From the NCBI GenBank assembly GCA_009781525.1, contig WQXZ01000006.1, positions 1-23,204 on the forward strand: a stretch of DNA of 23,204 nucleotides, in the 5' to 3' direction. The DNA is from Coriobacteriia bacterium. GTDB taxonomy: Bacteria > Actinomycetota > Coriobacteriia > Coriobacteriales > UBA8131. The translations under genes were made by a program, and so were the position numbers. The notes under the pieces are model-generated. The model had not been told where the DNA came from and did no database searches. It saw only the letters and a list, made by a program, of their open reading frames with translations. Positions 1 to 8,475 of the stretch are shown here, in pieces (position 1 is the first letter of the stretch; each line of letters opens with the position of its first letter).

Positions 1-2654
1 GCATTCGTACTGTCGGCGAACTTCTGCAGAATCAGTTCCGTATCGGTCTCTCGCGCATGGAGCGTGTGGTTCGCGAGCGGATGTCTACCCAAGAAGTCGA
101 CGATATCTCGCCGCAGTCACTGATCAATATCCGCCCGATTGTAGCCTCTATTAAGGAGTTCTACGGTTCAAGCCAGCTCTCCCAGTTCATGGATCACACC
201 AATCCAGCTACATCAATTACCCACAAGCGACGCCTGTCAGCGCTTGGACCTGGTGGTCTCTCGCGTGAACGTGCAGGTATCGAAGTGCGCGACGTACATC
301 CTTCGCACTACGGACGGATGTGCCCAATTGAGACCCCTGAAGGACCGAACATCGGCTTGATCGGCTCACTGGCAACCTATGCCCGAATTAACCCCTACGG
401 CTTCATCGAGGCTCCCTATCGCCGAGTCATCGACGGTAAGATCACCGATGAGATCGACTACCTGACTGCAGATGAAGAAGAGAACTTCATCATCGCCCAG
501 GCAAATGAACTATTCGATCAAGAGACACGCCGTTTCGGCACCACCGATGCCAAAGGTAAGTTCGTAGCAGCCAAGAAAGTCCTCTGCCGCGCCAAAGACT
601 CACAAGGTGTCTTCGGAGAGCCTGAAGAAGTCGAACCCAAACGTGTGCAGTACATGGACATCTCTCCCAGCCAGATGGTTGCTGTCACCACCGCTCTTAT
701 CCCCTTTTTAGAGCATGACGATGCCAACCGTGCTCTGATGGGATCGAACATGCAGCGACAGGCCGTGCCGCTAATCCGCCCGGTGGCTCCACTGGTCGGC
801 ACCGGCATGGAATATCGCTGCGCGGTCGACTCCGGCGAGATGGTGCTGGCAAAGAAAGACGGCATCGTTGAGTTTATCCAGACTGACAGAGTTGTCATTC
901 GTAGTAGTGACGACGAGGTCATCGAATATCAACTGCCCAAGTTCCAGCGGTCGAACCAAAGTGGTTGCATCAACCATAAGCCGATTGTCAAGGTCGGCCA
1001 GAGGGTCAGCGCCGGCGACATCCTGGCTGACGGCCCAGCTACTGACATGGGTGAACTGTCGCTCGGTCAGAACCTGTTGACTGCCTACATGCCTTGGGAA
1101 GGCTACAACTACGAAGATGCGATTATCCTGTCAGAGCGCGTGGTTAACGAGGATCTACTGACATCCATTCACATCTCGCAATACGAGATCGATGCCCGCG
1201 ACACCAAGCTCGGCCCAGAAGAAATCACCCGCGAGGTTCCCAATTCTTCCGAGGATCAGGTCGCCAACCTTGATTCCGACGGTATTATCCGCATCGGTGC
1301 CGAGGTCGTTCCCGGCGACTATCTGGTCGGCAAGGTAACCCCCAAAGGCGAGACCGAACTGACTGCTGAAGAGCGTCTACTCAGGGCGATCTTCGGCGAG
1401 AAAGCCAGAGAGGTGCGCGATACCTCGCTGAAGGTTCCGCACGGAGCCGGAGGCCGCATCATCGGCATCACCCGCTTCTCGCGTGACGAGGGCGACGAGC
1501 TGCCGCCAGGTGTAAACGAGCTGGTTCGCGTGTTTGTTGCCCAGAAGCGCAAGGTGCAGCAGGGCGACAAGCTGGCTGGACGGCATGGCAACAAAGGTGT
1601 CATCAGCCGCATCCTGCCGATCGAGGACATGCCATACATGGCAGACGGCACCCCGATCGACGTCATCTTAAACCCCTTAGGCGTTCCCTCACGCATGAAT
1701 ATCGGGCAGCTGTTCGAGACTCATCTGGGCTGGGCAGCCAACTTCGGTTGGTCCGATGAGCCCACAGAGCAGTCGATTCCCGGACCGATGTACGTTGCAT
1801 CCCCGGTTTTCGATGGCGCCAGCGAAGAAGAGATCTCCTACGCCATTGGTCGCGCTAATGAGAACCTGAAGCTTCGTTATTACGAGCGACTGGGTGATAA
1901 GGTTGAGGAGAAGTTCATTCCTCAGTTGTCTCCAGAGGGCAAGACCACTCTCTACGACGGTCGCACCGGTGAGGCTTTCAGTGAGCCAATCACAGTGGGC
2001 TGGAATTACATACTTAAACTATCGCATCTGGTTGATGACAAGATACATGCTCGCTCAACCGGCCCGTACTCGCTGATCACCCAGCAACCTCTTGGCGGTA
2101 AGGCTCAGTTCGGCGGGCAGCGTTTCGGTGAGATGGAAGTCTGGGCGCTCTATGCCTATGGTGCCTCCCACGTTTTGCAGGAGCTGCTGACCATCAAGTC
2201 AGATGATACTGCTGGCCGCGTCAAAGCCTACGAGCACATCATCAAGGGTGAGAACATCCCGTCAGCTGAGGTTCCTGAGAGCTTTAAGGTACTGATAAAA
2301 GAGATGCGCTCTCTCGGACTTGATGTCGAACTGATCGGCAGCAACGAAGAAGAAGAGCTTGGCGATATGGCTGAGCTTTCTGAGCTTCCAACCTTTATTG
2401 ATGCAATGGCTGATGGAGAAGACATCAACATCGAGAGCGCTCTCGAAGAGATCGCTTCAAGTCTGGCAAGCTTTGACTTTGACCTTGATTTTGAAGATTC
2501 TGTTCCCAGCTTCGTTGATCTCGACGACGTTAGTCAGAATGGAAGCGCAGCAAACGTTGCTGTTTCTAATGGCCTCCTACAATCGACAACCGATAATGAG
2601 CTTGACCCAGACGAGTCAATCTTTGCCCTGATAGACGAATCCGAGGAGGAGTAG
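1..2654 (+). CDS. rpoB: DNA-directed RNA polymerase subunit beta, C-terminal part (5' end outside window)
   Basis: This is the beta subunit of RNA polymerase, which forms half of the active-site cleft and the rifampicin pocket. Reading starts before base 1: the codons from base 3 give IRTVGELLQNQF and run open to TAG at 2652, so 883 residues are visible and roughly the first 400 are missing. The rifampicin region lies at 165-245 (SQLSQFMD then THKRRLSALGPGG). The PIETPEGPNIGLI segment and the active-site segment GDKLAGRHGNKGV follow. The conserved beta core ends near base 2335 (SLGLDVEL). After it comes a tail of about 100 residues rich in Glu, Asp and Ser, much longer than the short tails of most actinobacterial beta subunits. 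The next gene, rpoC, starts two bases after the stop. Identification is certain. Confidence 0.98.
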   Translation, partial: IRTVGELLQNQFRIGLSRMERVVRERMSTQEVDDISPQSLINIRPIVASIKEFYGSSQLSQFMDHTNPATSITHKRRLSALGPGGLSRERAGIEVRDVHPSHYGRMCPIETPEGPNIGLIGSLATYARINPYGFIEAPYRRVIDGKITDEIDYLTADEEENFIIAQANELFDQETRRFGTTDAKGKFVAAKKVLCRAKDSQGVFGEPEEVEPKRVQYMDISPSQMVAVTTALIPFLEHDDANRALMGSNMQRQAVPLIRPVAPLVGTGMEYRCAVDSGEMVLAKKDGIVEFIQTDRVVIRSSDDEVIEYQLPKFQRSNQSGCINHKPIVKVGQRVSAGDILADGPATDMGELSLGQNLLTAYMPWEGYNYEDAIILSERVVNEDLLTSIHISQYEIDARDTKLGPEEITREVPNSSEDQVANLDSDGIIRIGAEVVPGDYLVGKVTPKGETELTAEERLLRAIFGEKAREVRDTSLKVPHGAGGRIIGITRFSRDEGDELPPGVNELVRVFVAQKRKVQQGDKLAGRHGNKGVISRILPIEDMPYMADGTPIDVILNPLGVPSRMNIGQLFETHLGWAANFGWSDEPTEQSIPGPMYVASPVFDGASEEEISYAIGRANENLKLRYYERLGDKVEEKFIPQLSPEGKTTLYDGRTGEAFSEPITVGWNYILKLSHLVDDKIHARSTGPYSLITQQPLGGKAQFGGQRFGEMEVWALYAYGASHVLQELLTIKSDDTAGRVKAYEHIIKGENIPSAEVPESFKVLIKEMRSLGLDVELIGSNEEEELGDMAELSELPTFIDAMADGEDINIESALEEIASSLASFDFDLDFEDSVPSFVDLDDVSQNGSAANVAVSNGLLQSTTDNELDPDESIFALIDESEEE
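2643..2649 (+). promoter_or_regulatory. Ribosome binding site of rpoC inside the end of rpoB
   Basis: A GAGGAGG Shine-Dalgarno sequence sits in the last codons of rpoB, seven bases before the rpoC ATG at 2657. It fixes the rpoC start and suggests translational coupling of the two subunits. Confidence 0.8.
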
Positions 2655-2656
2655 AT

Positions 2657-5600
2657 ATGAGCTCTGAATTCGACGTAAATAATATTGAACAGCTACGCAT
2701 CGGCTTGGCGTCTCCCGAAAAGATTCGCTCCTGGTCGCGTGGCGAGGTAAAGAAACCTGAGACTATCAACTATCGAACCTTAAAACCCGAACGTGATGGC
2801 CTGTTCTGCGAGAAGATCTTCGGTCCTTCAAAAGATTGGGAATGCGCCTGTGGTAAATACAAGCGCATCCGCTTCAAGGGCATCATCTGCGAGCGATGTG
2901 GCGTTGAGGTCACAAAAGCCCGGGTTCGCCGTGAGCGGATGGGGCACATAGAGCTGGCTACTCCGGTCTCGCATATCTGGTATTTCAAAGGCACCCCTTC
3001 ACGTCTTGGCTACCTGCTGGATATTGCTCCAAAAGAGCTGGAGAAGGTCTTGTACTACGCCTCCTCGATAATCATCAGCATCGACAAAGAAGCTCGTGAT
3101 GCCGACGCAACAGAGTTGCGTGATGAACTTGTGGCTGACCTGGAAGCCTTGGATGCTGAGCTCGACCGTCAGATCGACTCGGTACGCAGGCTCTCAACCG
3201 AGCTGGCTACCAACGATGACGGTATCGACGAGGATGAGATGCTTACGCCAGAGCAGATCGAGGTCGAGGTCGCTGATCTGCGTGAAGAATATGAAGAGCG
3301 CAAAGAGCTAAGAAACAGAGCCTATGAGACTTTCATGTCTTTAGAGTCAAAGCAGCTGATGGGTGATGATGGTGTCTACCGCGAGATGCGTCAGTGCTAT
3401 CGCGACTACTTTCTTGGCGGTATCGGTGCAGAGGCAATCAAGCAGATACTTGCCAATATGGATCTTGATGCCGTAGCAGTCGAGCTGCGTGAGATTATCT
3501 CAGACGGAAAAGGGCAGAAGCGTGTCAGAGCAATCAAGCGCTTGAAGGTGGTCGATGCCTTTATCAAGAGCCAGAACCGCCCCGAAGATATGATTTTAGA
3601 TGTTATCCCCGTGATTCCACCTGACTTAAGGCCTATGGTTCAGCTGGACGGTGGACGCTTTGCCACCAGCGACCTAAACGACCTTTATCGTAGGGTTATC
3701 AATCGCAACAACCGACTGAAAAGGCTGCTTAGCCTTGAGGCTCCCGAGATCATTGTTAACAATGAGAAGCGCATGCTGCAGGAGGCTGTTGATTCGCTGT
3801 TCGATAACGGCAGACGTGGCCGTCCGGTCACAGGACCTGGCAACCGGCCGCTGAAGTCGATATCTGACATGCTGAAAGGCAAGCAAGGGCGTTTTCGTCA
3901 GAACCTGCTGGGTAAGCGTGTTGACTACTCTGGTCGTTCGGTTATCGTGGTCGGTCCTCAGCTGAAGATCTATCAGTGTGGCCTACCGAAGATCATGGCA
4001 CTTGAGCTGTTCAAGCCTCAGGTGGTCAAACGCATGGTTGAGCTTGATTACTCTCCCAATGTCAAGGCTGCAAAGAAAACCGTGGATCGTGGTGTCAGAC
4101 CTGAGGTCTGGGATGTCTTGGAAGAGATCATTGCTGAGCATCCGGTGCTTTTAAACCGTGCGCCGACCCTGCACCGCCTGGGCATACAGGCCTTTGAGCC
4201 GGTCCTGGTTGAAGGTAAGGCGATTCGCCTGCATCCTCTGGTTTGTACCGCCTTTAACGCAGACTTCGACGGCGACCAGATGGCGGTTCACGTTCCGCTA
4301 TCGTCAGAGGCTCAGGCTGAGGCTCGTATCCTGATGCTTTCTACCAACAATATCAAATCGCCTGCACACGGCCGCCCGCTAGCGGTTCCGACCCAGGATA
4401 TGGTTATCGGACTGTTTTACCTGACAGCATCACGCGAAGGCCTCGAAGGAGAGCATCGTGCCTTTATGGACTTCAAAGAGGCCTTGAACGCCTATGATGC
4501 CCGCGCTGGCCTTAAGTTGCAATCGATCATCTATGCTCGTCTGTCCCGCGACTCGATTATCGAGTCCGCTAACGGAGTCTACGAAGAAAGATATGCTGGC
4601 GAGCGAATCGAAACCACTGTGGGGCGCATCATCTTCAACGCAGTACTGCCGGATGACTACCCCTTCGTGAACTATGAAATGAGCAAAAAAACCATTTCGC
4701 GTCTAATCGAAGACTGCTCAAACCTCTATTCGGTCACTGAGATGTCGATTATCTTAGACGGACTGAAAGACATCGGCTTTCACTACGCAACACAAGCTGG
4801 TGTCACCGTCAGCGTCTTTGATGCAACCGTGCCACCGTCAAAGCCTGAGATTCTTGCAGAGGCTGATGCCAAAGTCGCAGCTATCGAGAACGAATATCAG
4901 ATGGGCTTCCTTGATGCAGCAGTTCGCCACAGAGAGATCCGTGAGATCTGGACAGAAGCTAACGACAAGGTCGGCGATGCAATGGCGGCAAACTTCGATC
5001 GCTTTAACCCGATCTATATGATGGCTTACTCAGGTGCCCGTGGTGACATCAAGCAGGTTCGCCAGCTGGCTGGCATGCGTGGCCTGATGAGTAACCCGAA
5101 AGGCGAGACGATCGAGCGCCCGATCAAGGCGAACTTCCGCGAAGGCCTGTCGGTTCTTGAGTACTTCATCTCAACACATGGTGCCCGGAAAGGTCTGGCT
5201 GATACGGCTCTTAGAACAGCCGACTCCGGATACCTGACCCGCCGCCTGGTTGATGTTGCTCAAGACGTGATCGTACGTGAGCACGACTGCCAGACTGATG
5301 ACGGCATGGTTTATGACCTGCTGACCAGCAGCGGTGAGCCTGATCAGAATCTGATCGGACGCTGCTTGATGGAGCCGGCGATTAATCCAGAAACAGAAGA
5401 GGTCATCCTGGACAGCGGTGACTATATCAGCTCGCTAGATGACATCAGAAAAATAGTAGAGATCGGCATGACATCCATTCAGATGCGCACGATTATGACC
5501 TGCCATGCTCATCGCGGTGTCTGCCAGAAGTGCTATGGCTGGGATCTGGCAACATCCAGACCGGTCAACATTGGCACCGCAGTCGGTATCATCGCAGCTC

Positions 5601-7078
5601 AGTCAATCGGCGAGCCTGGCACTCAGCTGACGATGCGTACCTTTCACACCGGCGGTGTTGCAGGTGAGGACATCACTCACGGCCTGCCTCGTGTCACCGA
5701 GCTGTTCGAGGCTCGAAGACCTAAGGGACAGGCAATCCTGGCAGAGATCTCCGGTACCCTGCATATGACCGATGACAGATCGTCTCGCACCTTCACCATC
5801 ACTGACAAAGAGGGCAACGTGCGTGAGACTCCCGTCTCAAGCCGCGCGACACTGCTGGAAGGCGTGGTCGACGGTGCTCAGGTAGTCGTCGGGCAGCAGC
5901 TGACCAAGGGTTCTGTTAACCCGCACGATCTGCTCCGCCTGACCGACGTTACAACGACGCTTCGCTACATCACAAGCCAGGTGCAGGAAGTCTACATCTC
6001 TCAGGGTGTCGATATCAACGACAAGCATATCGAAGTAATCGCCCGACAGATGTTGCGCAAGGTCGCCGTCACCGATGCTGGCGACTCCGACTATCTACCT
6101 GGAAAGCAGGTGGATTTCTACACTTTCCAGCACGAGGCAACCCGAATCGCTAACGATGGAGGCAACGCACCTACTGCCTCACCACTTCTGCTAGGTATCA
6201 CCAAAGCCTCTCTGGCAACCGAAAGTTACCTGTCTGCAGCTTCGTTCCAAGAGACCACCAAGGTTTTGACCGATGCTGCCATCGAAGGCAAGTCCGACGA
6301 ACTGCTTGGTTTGAAAGAAAACGTCATCATCGGTAAGCCGATACCGGCTGGAACCGGCCTGAAGCCATACCGCGACATTGATCTTACATACAAAGGGGAG
6401 AAGTTCTCGTCTACGCGCAAGAGCCGGACTGAGCGTCTACCTGAATATGCGCCAAGCGAGCTGAAAGAGTGGGAGAGCCTGTTACCACCTACTCCAGAGT
6501 CAGTGCTGGATGGAGCAGAGTACCTGAACCTGCCGAATGGCGCGGTTCGCTACCTGAAGAGCCTTGCTGCTGATTCGCAGGCACCAACGATTCCGCTTGA
6601 GATTCTCAGGCTCTACATCTTCGATGACCTCAGTGTCTCGCAGCGCTGGGCTAACAAGTTCAACGATGCCGGCATTGAGACCGTTGGTGACCTGATCGGC
6701 AAGACTGAAGAAGAGTTGCTACGTATTGAGGGCATCGGTGCAAAGGCAATAGCCGAACTGAAAGCTGGACTTGAAGCCCGCGACCTGCTGTACCTGATCG
6801 ATTCTGGTGAAGATGACGAAGATGCAGACATCGACATCTCAGATTATCTCAACACGATTTTCTCCCCAGATGATGACATCTATTCGCCTGATCAGCTGAT
6901 TCCCTCATATCGGATTGGTGACGACGATGACAGTGATGATGACTTCACTTATCCACTGACACCATCAGCCAGCACTAATGGTGATCATCCGCCAGGAAAC
7001 GACCAGTACAACGAACTGTTCGGTCTGATGGGAATCCGCTACATCGGCGAAAGCGACGACACAGCCGAAAGCGACTAG
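2657..7078 (+). CDS. rpoC: DNA-directed RNA polymerase subunit beta' with alpha-CTD-like C-terminal extension
   Basis: This is the catalytic beta' subunit, 1473 residues. The zinc ribbon has Cys63, Cys65, Cys78 and Cys81. An actinobacterial-type charged helical insert follows (about 140-225). The catalytic FNADFDGDQ motif places the Mg-binding aspartates at 536, 538 and 540. The second zinc site (CHAHRGVCQKC) and the trigger-loop/bridge region (GEPGTQLTMRTFHTGG) are intact. The normal beta' body ends near residue 1240 (GLKPYRDIDL). Beyond it lie about 230 extra residues: a linker, a helix-hairpin-helix domain at about 1322-1380 that resembles the alpha-subunit C-terminal domain, and an acidic Asp/Ser-rich tail. 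Most actinobacterial beta' chains I know are near 1300-1350 residues, so this one is long. It follows rpoB by two bases and is closed by a terminator at 7108. Confidence 0.97.
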   Translation: MSSEFDVNNIEQLRIGLASPEKIRSWSRGEVKKPETINYRTLKPERDGLFCEKIFGPSKDWECACGKYKRIRFKGIICERCGVEVTKARVRRERMGHIELATPVSHIWYFKGTPSRLGYLLDIAPKELEKVLYYASSIIISIDKEARDADATELRDELVADLEALDAELDRQIDSVRRLSTELATNDDGIDEDEMLTPEQIEVEVADLREEYEERKELRNRAYETFMSLESKQLMGDDGVYREMRQCYRDYFLGGIGAEAIKQILANMDLDAVAVELREIISDGKGQKRVRAIKRLKVVDAFIKSQNRPEDMILDVIPVIPPDLRPMVQLDGGRFATSDLNDLYRRVINRNNRLKRLLSLEAPEIIVNNEKRMLQEAVDSLFDNGRRGRPVTGPGNRPLKSISDMLKGKQGRFRQNLLGKRVDYSGRSVIVVGPQLKIYQCGLPKIMALELFKPQVVKRMVELDYSPNVKAAKKTVDRGVRPEVWDVLEEIIAEHPVLLNRAPTLHRLGIQAFEPVLVEGKAIRLHPLVCTAFNADFDGDQMAVHVPLSSEAQAEARILMLSTNNIKSPAHGRPLAVPTQDMVIGLFYLTASREGLEGEHRAFMDFKEALNAYDARAGLKLQSIIYARLSRDSIIESANGVYEERYAGERIETTVGRIIFNAVLPDDYPFVNYEMSKKTISRLIEDCSNLYSVTEMSIILDGLKDIGFHYATQAGVTVSVFDATVPPSKPEILAEADAKVAAIENEYQMGFLDAAVRHREIREIWTEANDKVGDAMAANFDRFNPIYMMAYSGARGDIKQVRQLAGMRGLMSNPKGETIERPIKANFREGLSVLEYFISTHGARKGLADTALRTADSGYLTRRLVDVAQDVIVREHDCQTDDGMVYDLLTSSGEPDQNLIGRCLMEPAINPETEEVILDSGDYISSLDDIRKIVEIGMTSIQMRTIMTCHAHRGVCQKCYGWDLATSRPVNIGTAVGIIAAQSIGEPGTQLTMRTFHTGGVAGEDITHGLPRVTELFEARRPKGQAILAEISGTLHMTDDRSSRTFTITDKEGNVRETPVSSRATLLEGVVDGAQVVVGQQLTKGSVNPHDLLRLTDVTTTLRYITSQVQEVYISQGVDINDKHIEVIARQMLRKVAVTDAGDSDYLPGKQVDFYTFQHEATRIANDGGNAPTASPLLLGITKASLATESYLSAASFQETTKVLTDAAIEGKSDELLGLKENVIIGKPIPAGTGLKPYRDIDLTYKGEKFSSTRKSRTERLPEYAPSELKEWESLLPPTPESVLDGAEYLNLPNGAVRYLKSLAADSQAPTIPLEILRLYIFDDLSVSQRWANKFNDAGIETVGDLIGKTEEELLRIEGIGAKAIAELKAGLEARDLLYLIDSGEDDEDADIDISDYLNTIFSPDDDIYSPDQLIPSYRIGDDDDSDDDFTYPLTPSASTNGDHPPGNDQYNELFGLMGIRYIGESDDTAESD

Positions 7079-7107
7079 ACTCAGTTTGAAGGCTTGATCG
7101 AGTACTC

Positions 7108-7140
7108 AAAGCGCCTGCCACAATGCAGGCGCTTTGCTTT
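7108..7140 (+). terminator. Intrinsic terminator of the rpoBC transcript
   Basis: An 11-bp perfect GC-rich stem (7108-7118 with 7125-7135, AAAGCGCCTGC and its complement) closes a 6-base loop and is followed by a short T-rich stretch (GCTTT). It lies 30 bases after the rpoC stop. The A-rich 5' side means it could also act weakly on the converging - strand gene. Confidence 0.75.
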
Positions 7141-7164
7141 GCGCCTCGTGTGCTGCGACCCGTG

Positions 7165-7272
7165 GCCGCCTGCCGTAGGTGCTGCGACCTGCACCGCCTG
7201 CTCCCCCTCAGCCGCCTGCCGTAGGTGCTGCGACCTGCACCGCCTGCTCCCCCTCAGCCGCCTGCCGAAGGC
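7165..7272. repeat. 46-bp tandem repeat, two perfect copies plus a partial third
   Basis: Unit 1 is 7165-7210 and unit 2 is 7211-7256, identical base for base. A third copy begins at 7257 (GCCGCCTGCCG) and diverges at the stop of the prepilin peptidase gene. A degenerate piece (GTGCTGCGACC) precedes unit 1. Each unit holds a small hairpin, GGTGC/GCACC. The array fills the space between the rpoC terminator and the convergent gene. No protein is supported here. Confidence 0.85.
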
Positions 7273-7273
7273 G

Positions 7274-7747
7274 CTAGAAAAGCAGCCTTAATATGTTCTC
7301 AAAGCAGAAGTATGACAAAGCTATCCCCAGGCAGAGAGACGGTCCGAGTGGCAGATTGTCATTAAGAGTGGCTTTCTTGGCTACCAGTAGCCAGCCAGCG
7401 TAGATTGCTGCTACTACAATGCCGATAGCTGCTGCCAGGCAAACCTCTTTTGCGCCTAGCAAAAAGCCTGCTGCTGCCATCAGTTTAACGTCTCCGCCAC
7501 CGATTGAGCCAGCTGTGATCACGCTGGCTAGCAACAGTGGCAGACTGATAATCGCACTACCTATCAGTCTGTTTGGCAAGGTTTGCCCCGAGACAAGAAC
7601 CATGCGTGCCACACCAAGCAGAAAAAACAGCAGATTCAGGCCGTCTGGTATCTCTCTTGTCTTGATATCTTGGTAGGTTATTGCCCCCAGTAGCGCAATG
7701 ACCATGATGTGTATGATGATTTGAAGTACTAACCCGTTATTGCTCAC
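7274..7747 (-). CDS. Prepilin peptidase, A24 family, short form
   Basis: A 157-residue polytopic membrane aspartyl protease of the TadV/PilD family, which cleaves the leader of type IV prepilin-like proteins. The two catalytic aspartates are visible: Asp27 in YQDIKTREIPD and Asp86 in the signature GGGDVKLM. About six hydrophobic segments span the chain. It lacks the N-terminal zinc-binding methyltransferase domain of PilD and has the length of the short TadV-like class. The start is GTG at 7747; a clear Shine-Dalgarno is not obvious. The next Met (residue 15) would remove most of the first membrane helix, so the GTG start is preferred. No pilin, Tad or secretion genes lie next to it, so its substrates must be encoded elsewhere. 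It converges on rpoC. Confidence 0.85.
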   Translation of the reverse strand: MSNNGLVLQIIIHIMVIALLGAITYQDIKTREIPDGLNLLFFLLGVARMVLVSGQTLPNRLIGSAIISLPLLLASVITAGSIGGGDVKLMAAAGFLLGAKEVCLAAAIGIVVAAIYAGWLLVAKKATLNDNLPLGPSLCLGIALSYFCFENILRLLF

Positions 7748-7884
7748 TCTTTGCTATCTTTTTCCCAGGACTACAATGTCATCAACGCATGTGCCAAGCA
7801 CGATACGGAGAGTCAACATAGTAGCACTTCGACTGCATGATAGTCTAGTTATACGCTAGCATTTGGCTTATTTATTTTGCATCT

Positions 7885-7940
7885 GCGCGGCACGCTCCCG
7901 CAGCACGCTCACCCCATGGCGCGGCACGCTCCCGCAGCAC
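7885..7940. repeat. Two 22-bp direct repeats with 34-bp period
   Basis: Copies at 7885-7906 and 7919-7940 are identical; they begin GCGCGGCACGCTCCCG and are separated by 12 bases. Related GC-rich wording (GCGCGG then CTCCCG) recurs at about 8330-8369, so this may be a degenerate dispersed repeat family. Confidence 0.75.
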
Positions 7941-8039
7941 TTCGCCCTTAACGACTTCTTAGCTGTAACACTCACGCCCCCTTCAGCTATTCGCCCTCTT
8001 CGCAGGTGCCCCAAAAGATTAGATATGCTCACCACCACG

Positions 8040-8246
8040 ACCCCGCTGCCAAACCGGAGGCAGTTGGTGGCAAAAAATCGCCTTCGTCGGTGTGCGTGGG
8101 CGAGCAATTCCTGAATTATCACTGATTATGTAAAGCTACGAGGGTGTTTTAGGCTGCTAAAACCTGCTTTTGACCTTTTTGGCCTTGAGAAGACACCGAC
8201 GAAGGCGATTTTTTGCCACCAACTGCCTCCGGTTTGGCAGCGGGGT
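8040..8246. repeat. 207-bp element with perfect 54-bp inverted repeats (MITE-like or giant hairpin)
   Basis: The left arm is 8040-8093 (starts ACCCCGCTGCC, ends TTCGTCGGTGT) and the right arm 8193-8246 is its exact reverse complement, 54 of 54 bases. The 99-bp core (8094-8192) holds a second hairpin, GTTTTAG at 8146-8152 paired with CTAAAAC at 8157-8163. Outside the arms, TGCTCA (8026) and TGAGCA (8250) are again complementary with a small offset. No transposase or other protein is encoded. The element is too short to be an insertion sequence. Either a non-autonomous mobile element or a structured RNA/DNA element would fit; clear target-site duplications were not found. Confidence 0.85.
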
Positions 8247-8351
8247 GTTTGAGCAACCTGGCGGGGTTTGGATGCGGGTCATGGGGGTTGATGGGGGTGC
8301 AGCCTAGCGAGGTTCTACAGCTCCCCTAGCGCGGCGCGCCTCCCGTGCGCA

Positions 8352-8373
8352 GCAAGGCGCGCTCCCGCCTTGC
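8352..8373. repeat. GC-rich hairpin upstream of the hydrolase gene
   Basis: GCAAGGCG at 8352-8359 is perfectly complementary to CGCCTTGC at 8366-8373 with a 6-base loop. There is no T-run, so it is not a normal terminator. It may belong to the GC-rich repeat family of this intergenic region. Confidence 0.5.
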
Positions 8374-8475
8374 ATCCCAACCCCACCGCCACCACGCCCT
8401 GCCGCCCCTGCACTCGCAGCGCGCCTCCGCCCCGCCACCGCTGCTGCGAACTGGGTCGCTTTGGCGTGTATAGGT

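Noticed and set aside
1319..1696. A 125-residue - strand open frame inside rpoB
   Set aside because: Shadow of the highly conserved rpoB coding frame, with Ser/Pro/Arg-rich composition.
7165..7256. The tandem repeats as a CRISPR array
   Set aside because: The units are directly adjacent with no unique spacers, and no cas genes are present.
7094..7291. A 65-residue + strand open frame over the tandem repeats
   Set aside because: Composed of repeated Cys/Ala/Pro words from the 46-bp array, contains the terminator hairpin and overlaps the end of the prepilin peptidase gene.
7863..8122. Open frames on both strands of about 83 residues
   Set aside because: They run through direct repeats into the left arm of the inverted repeat and show no protein-like character.
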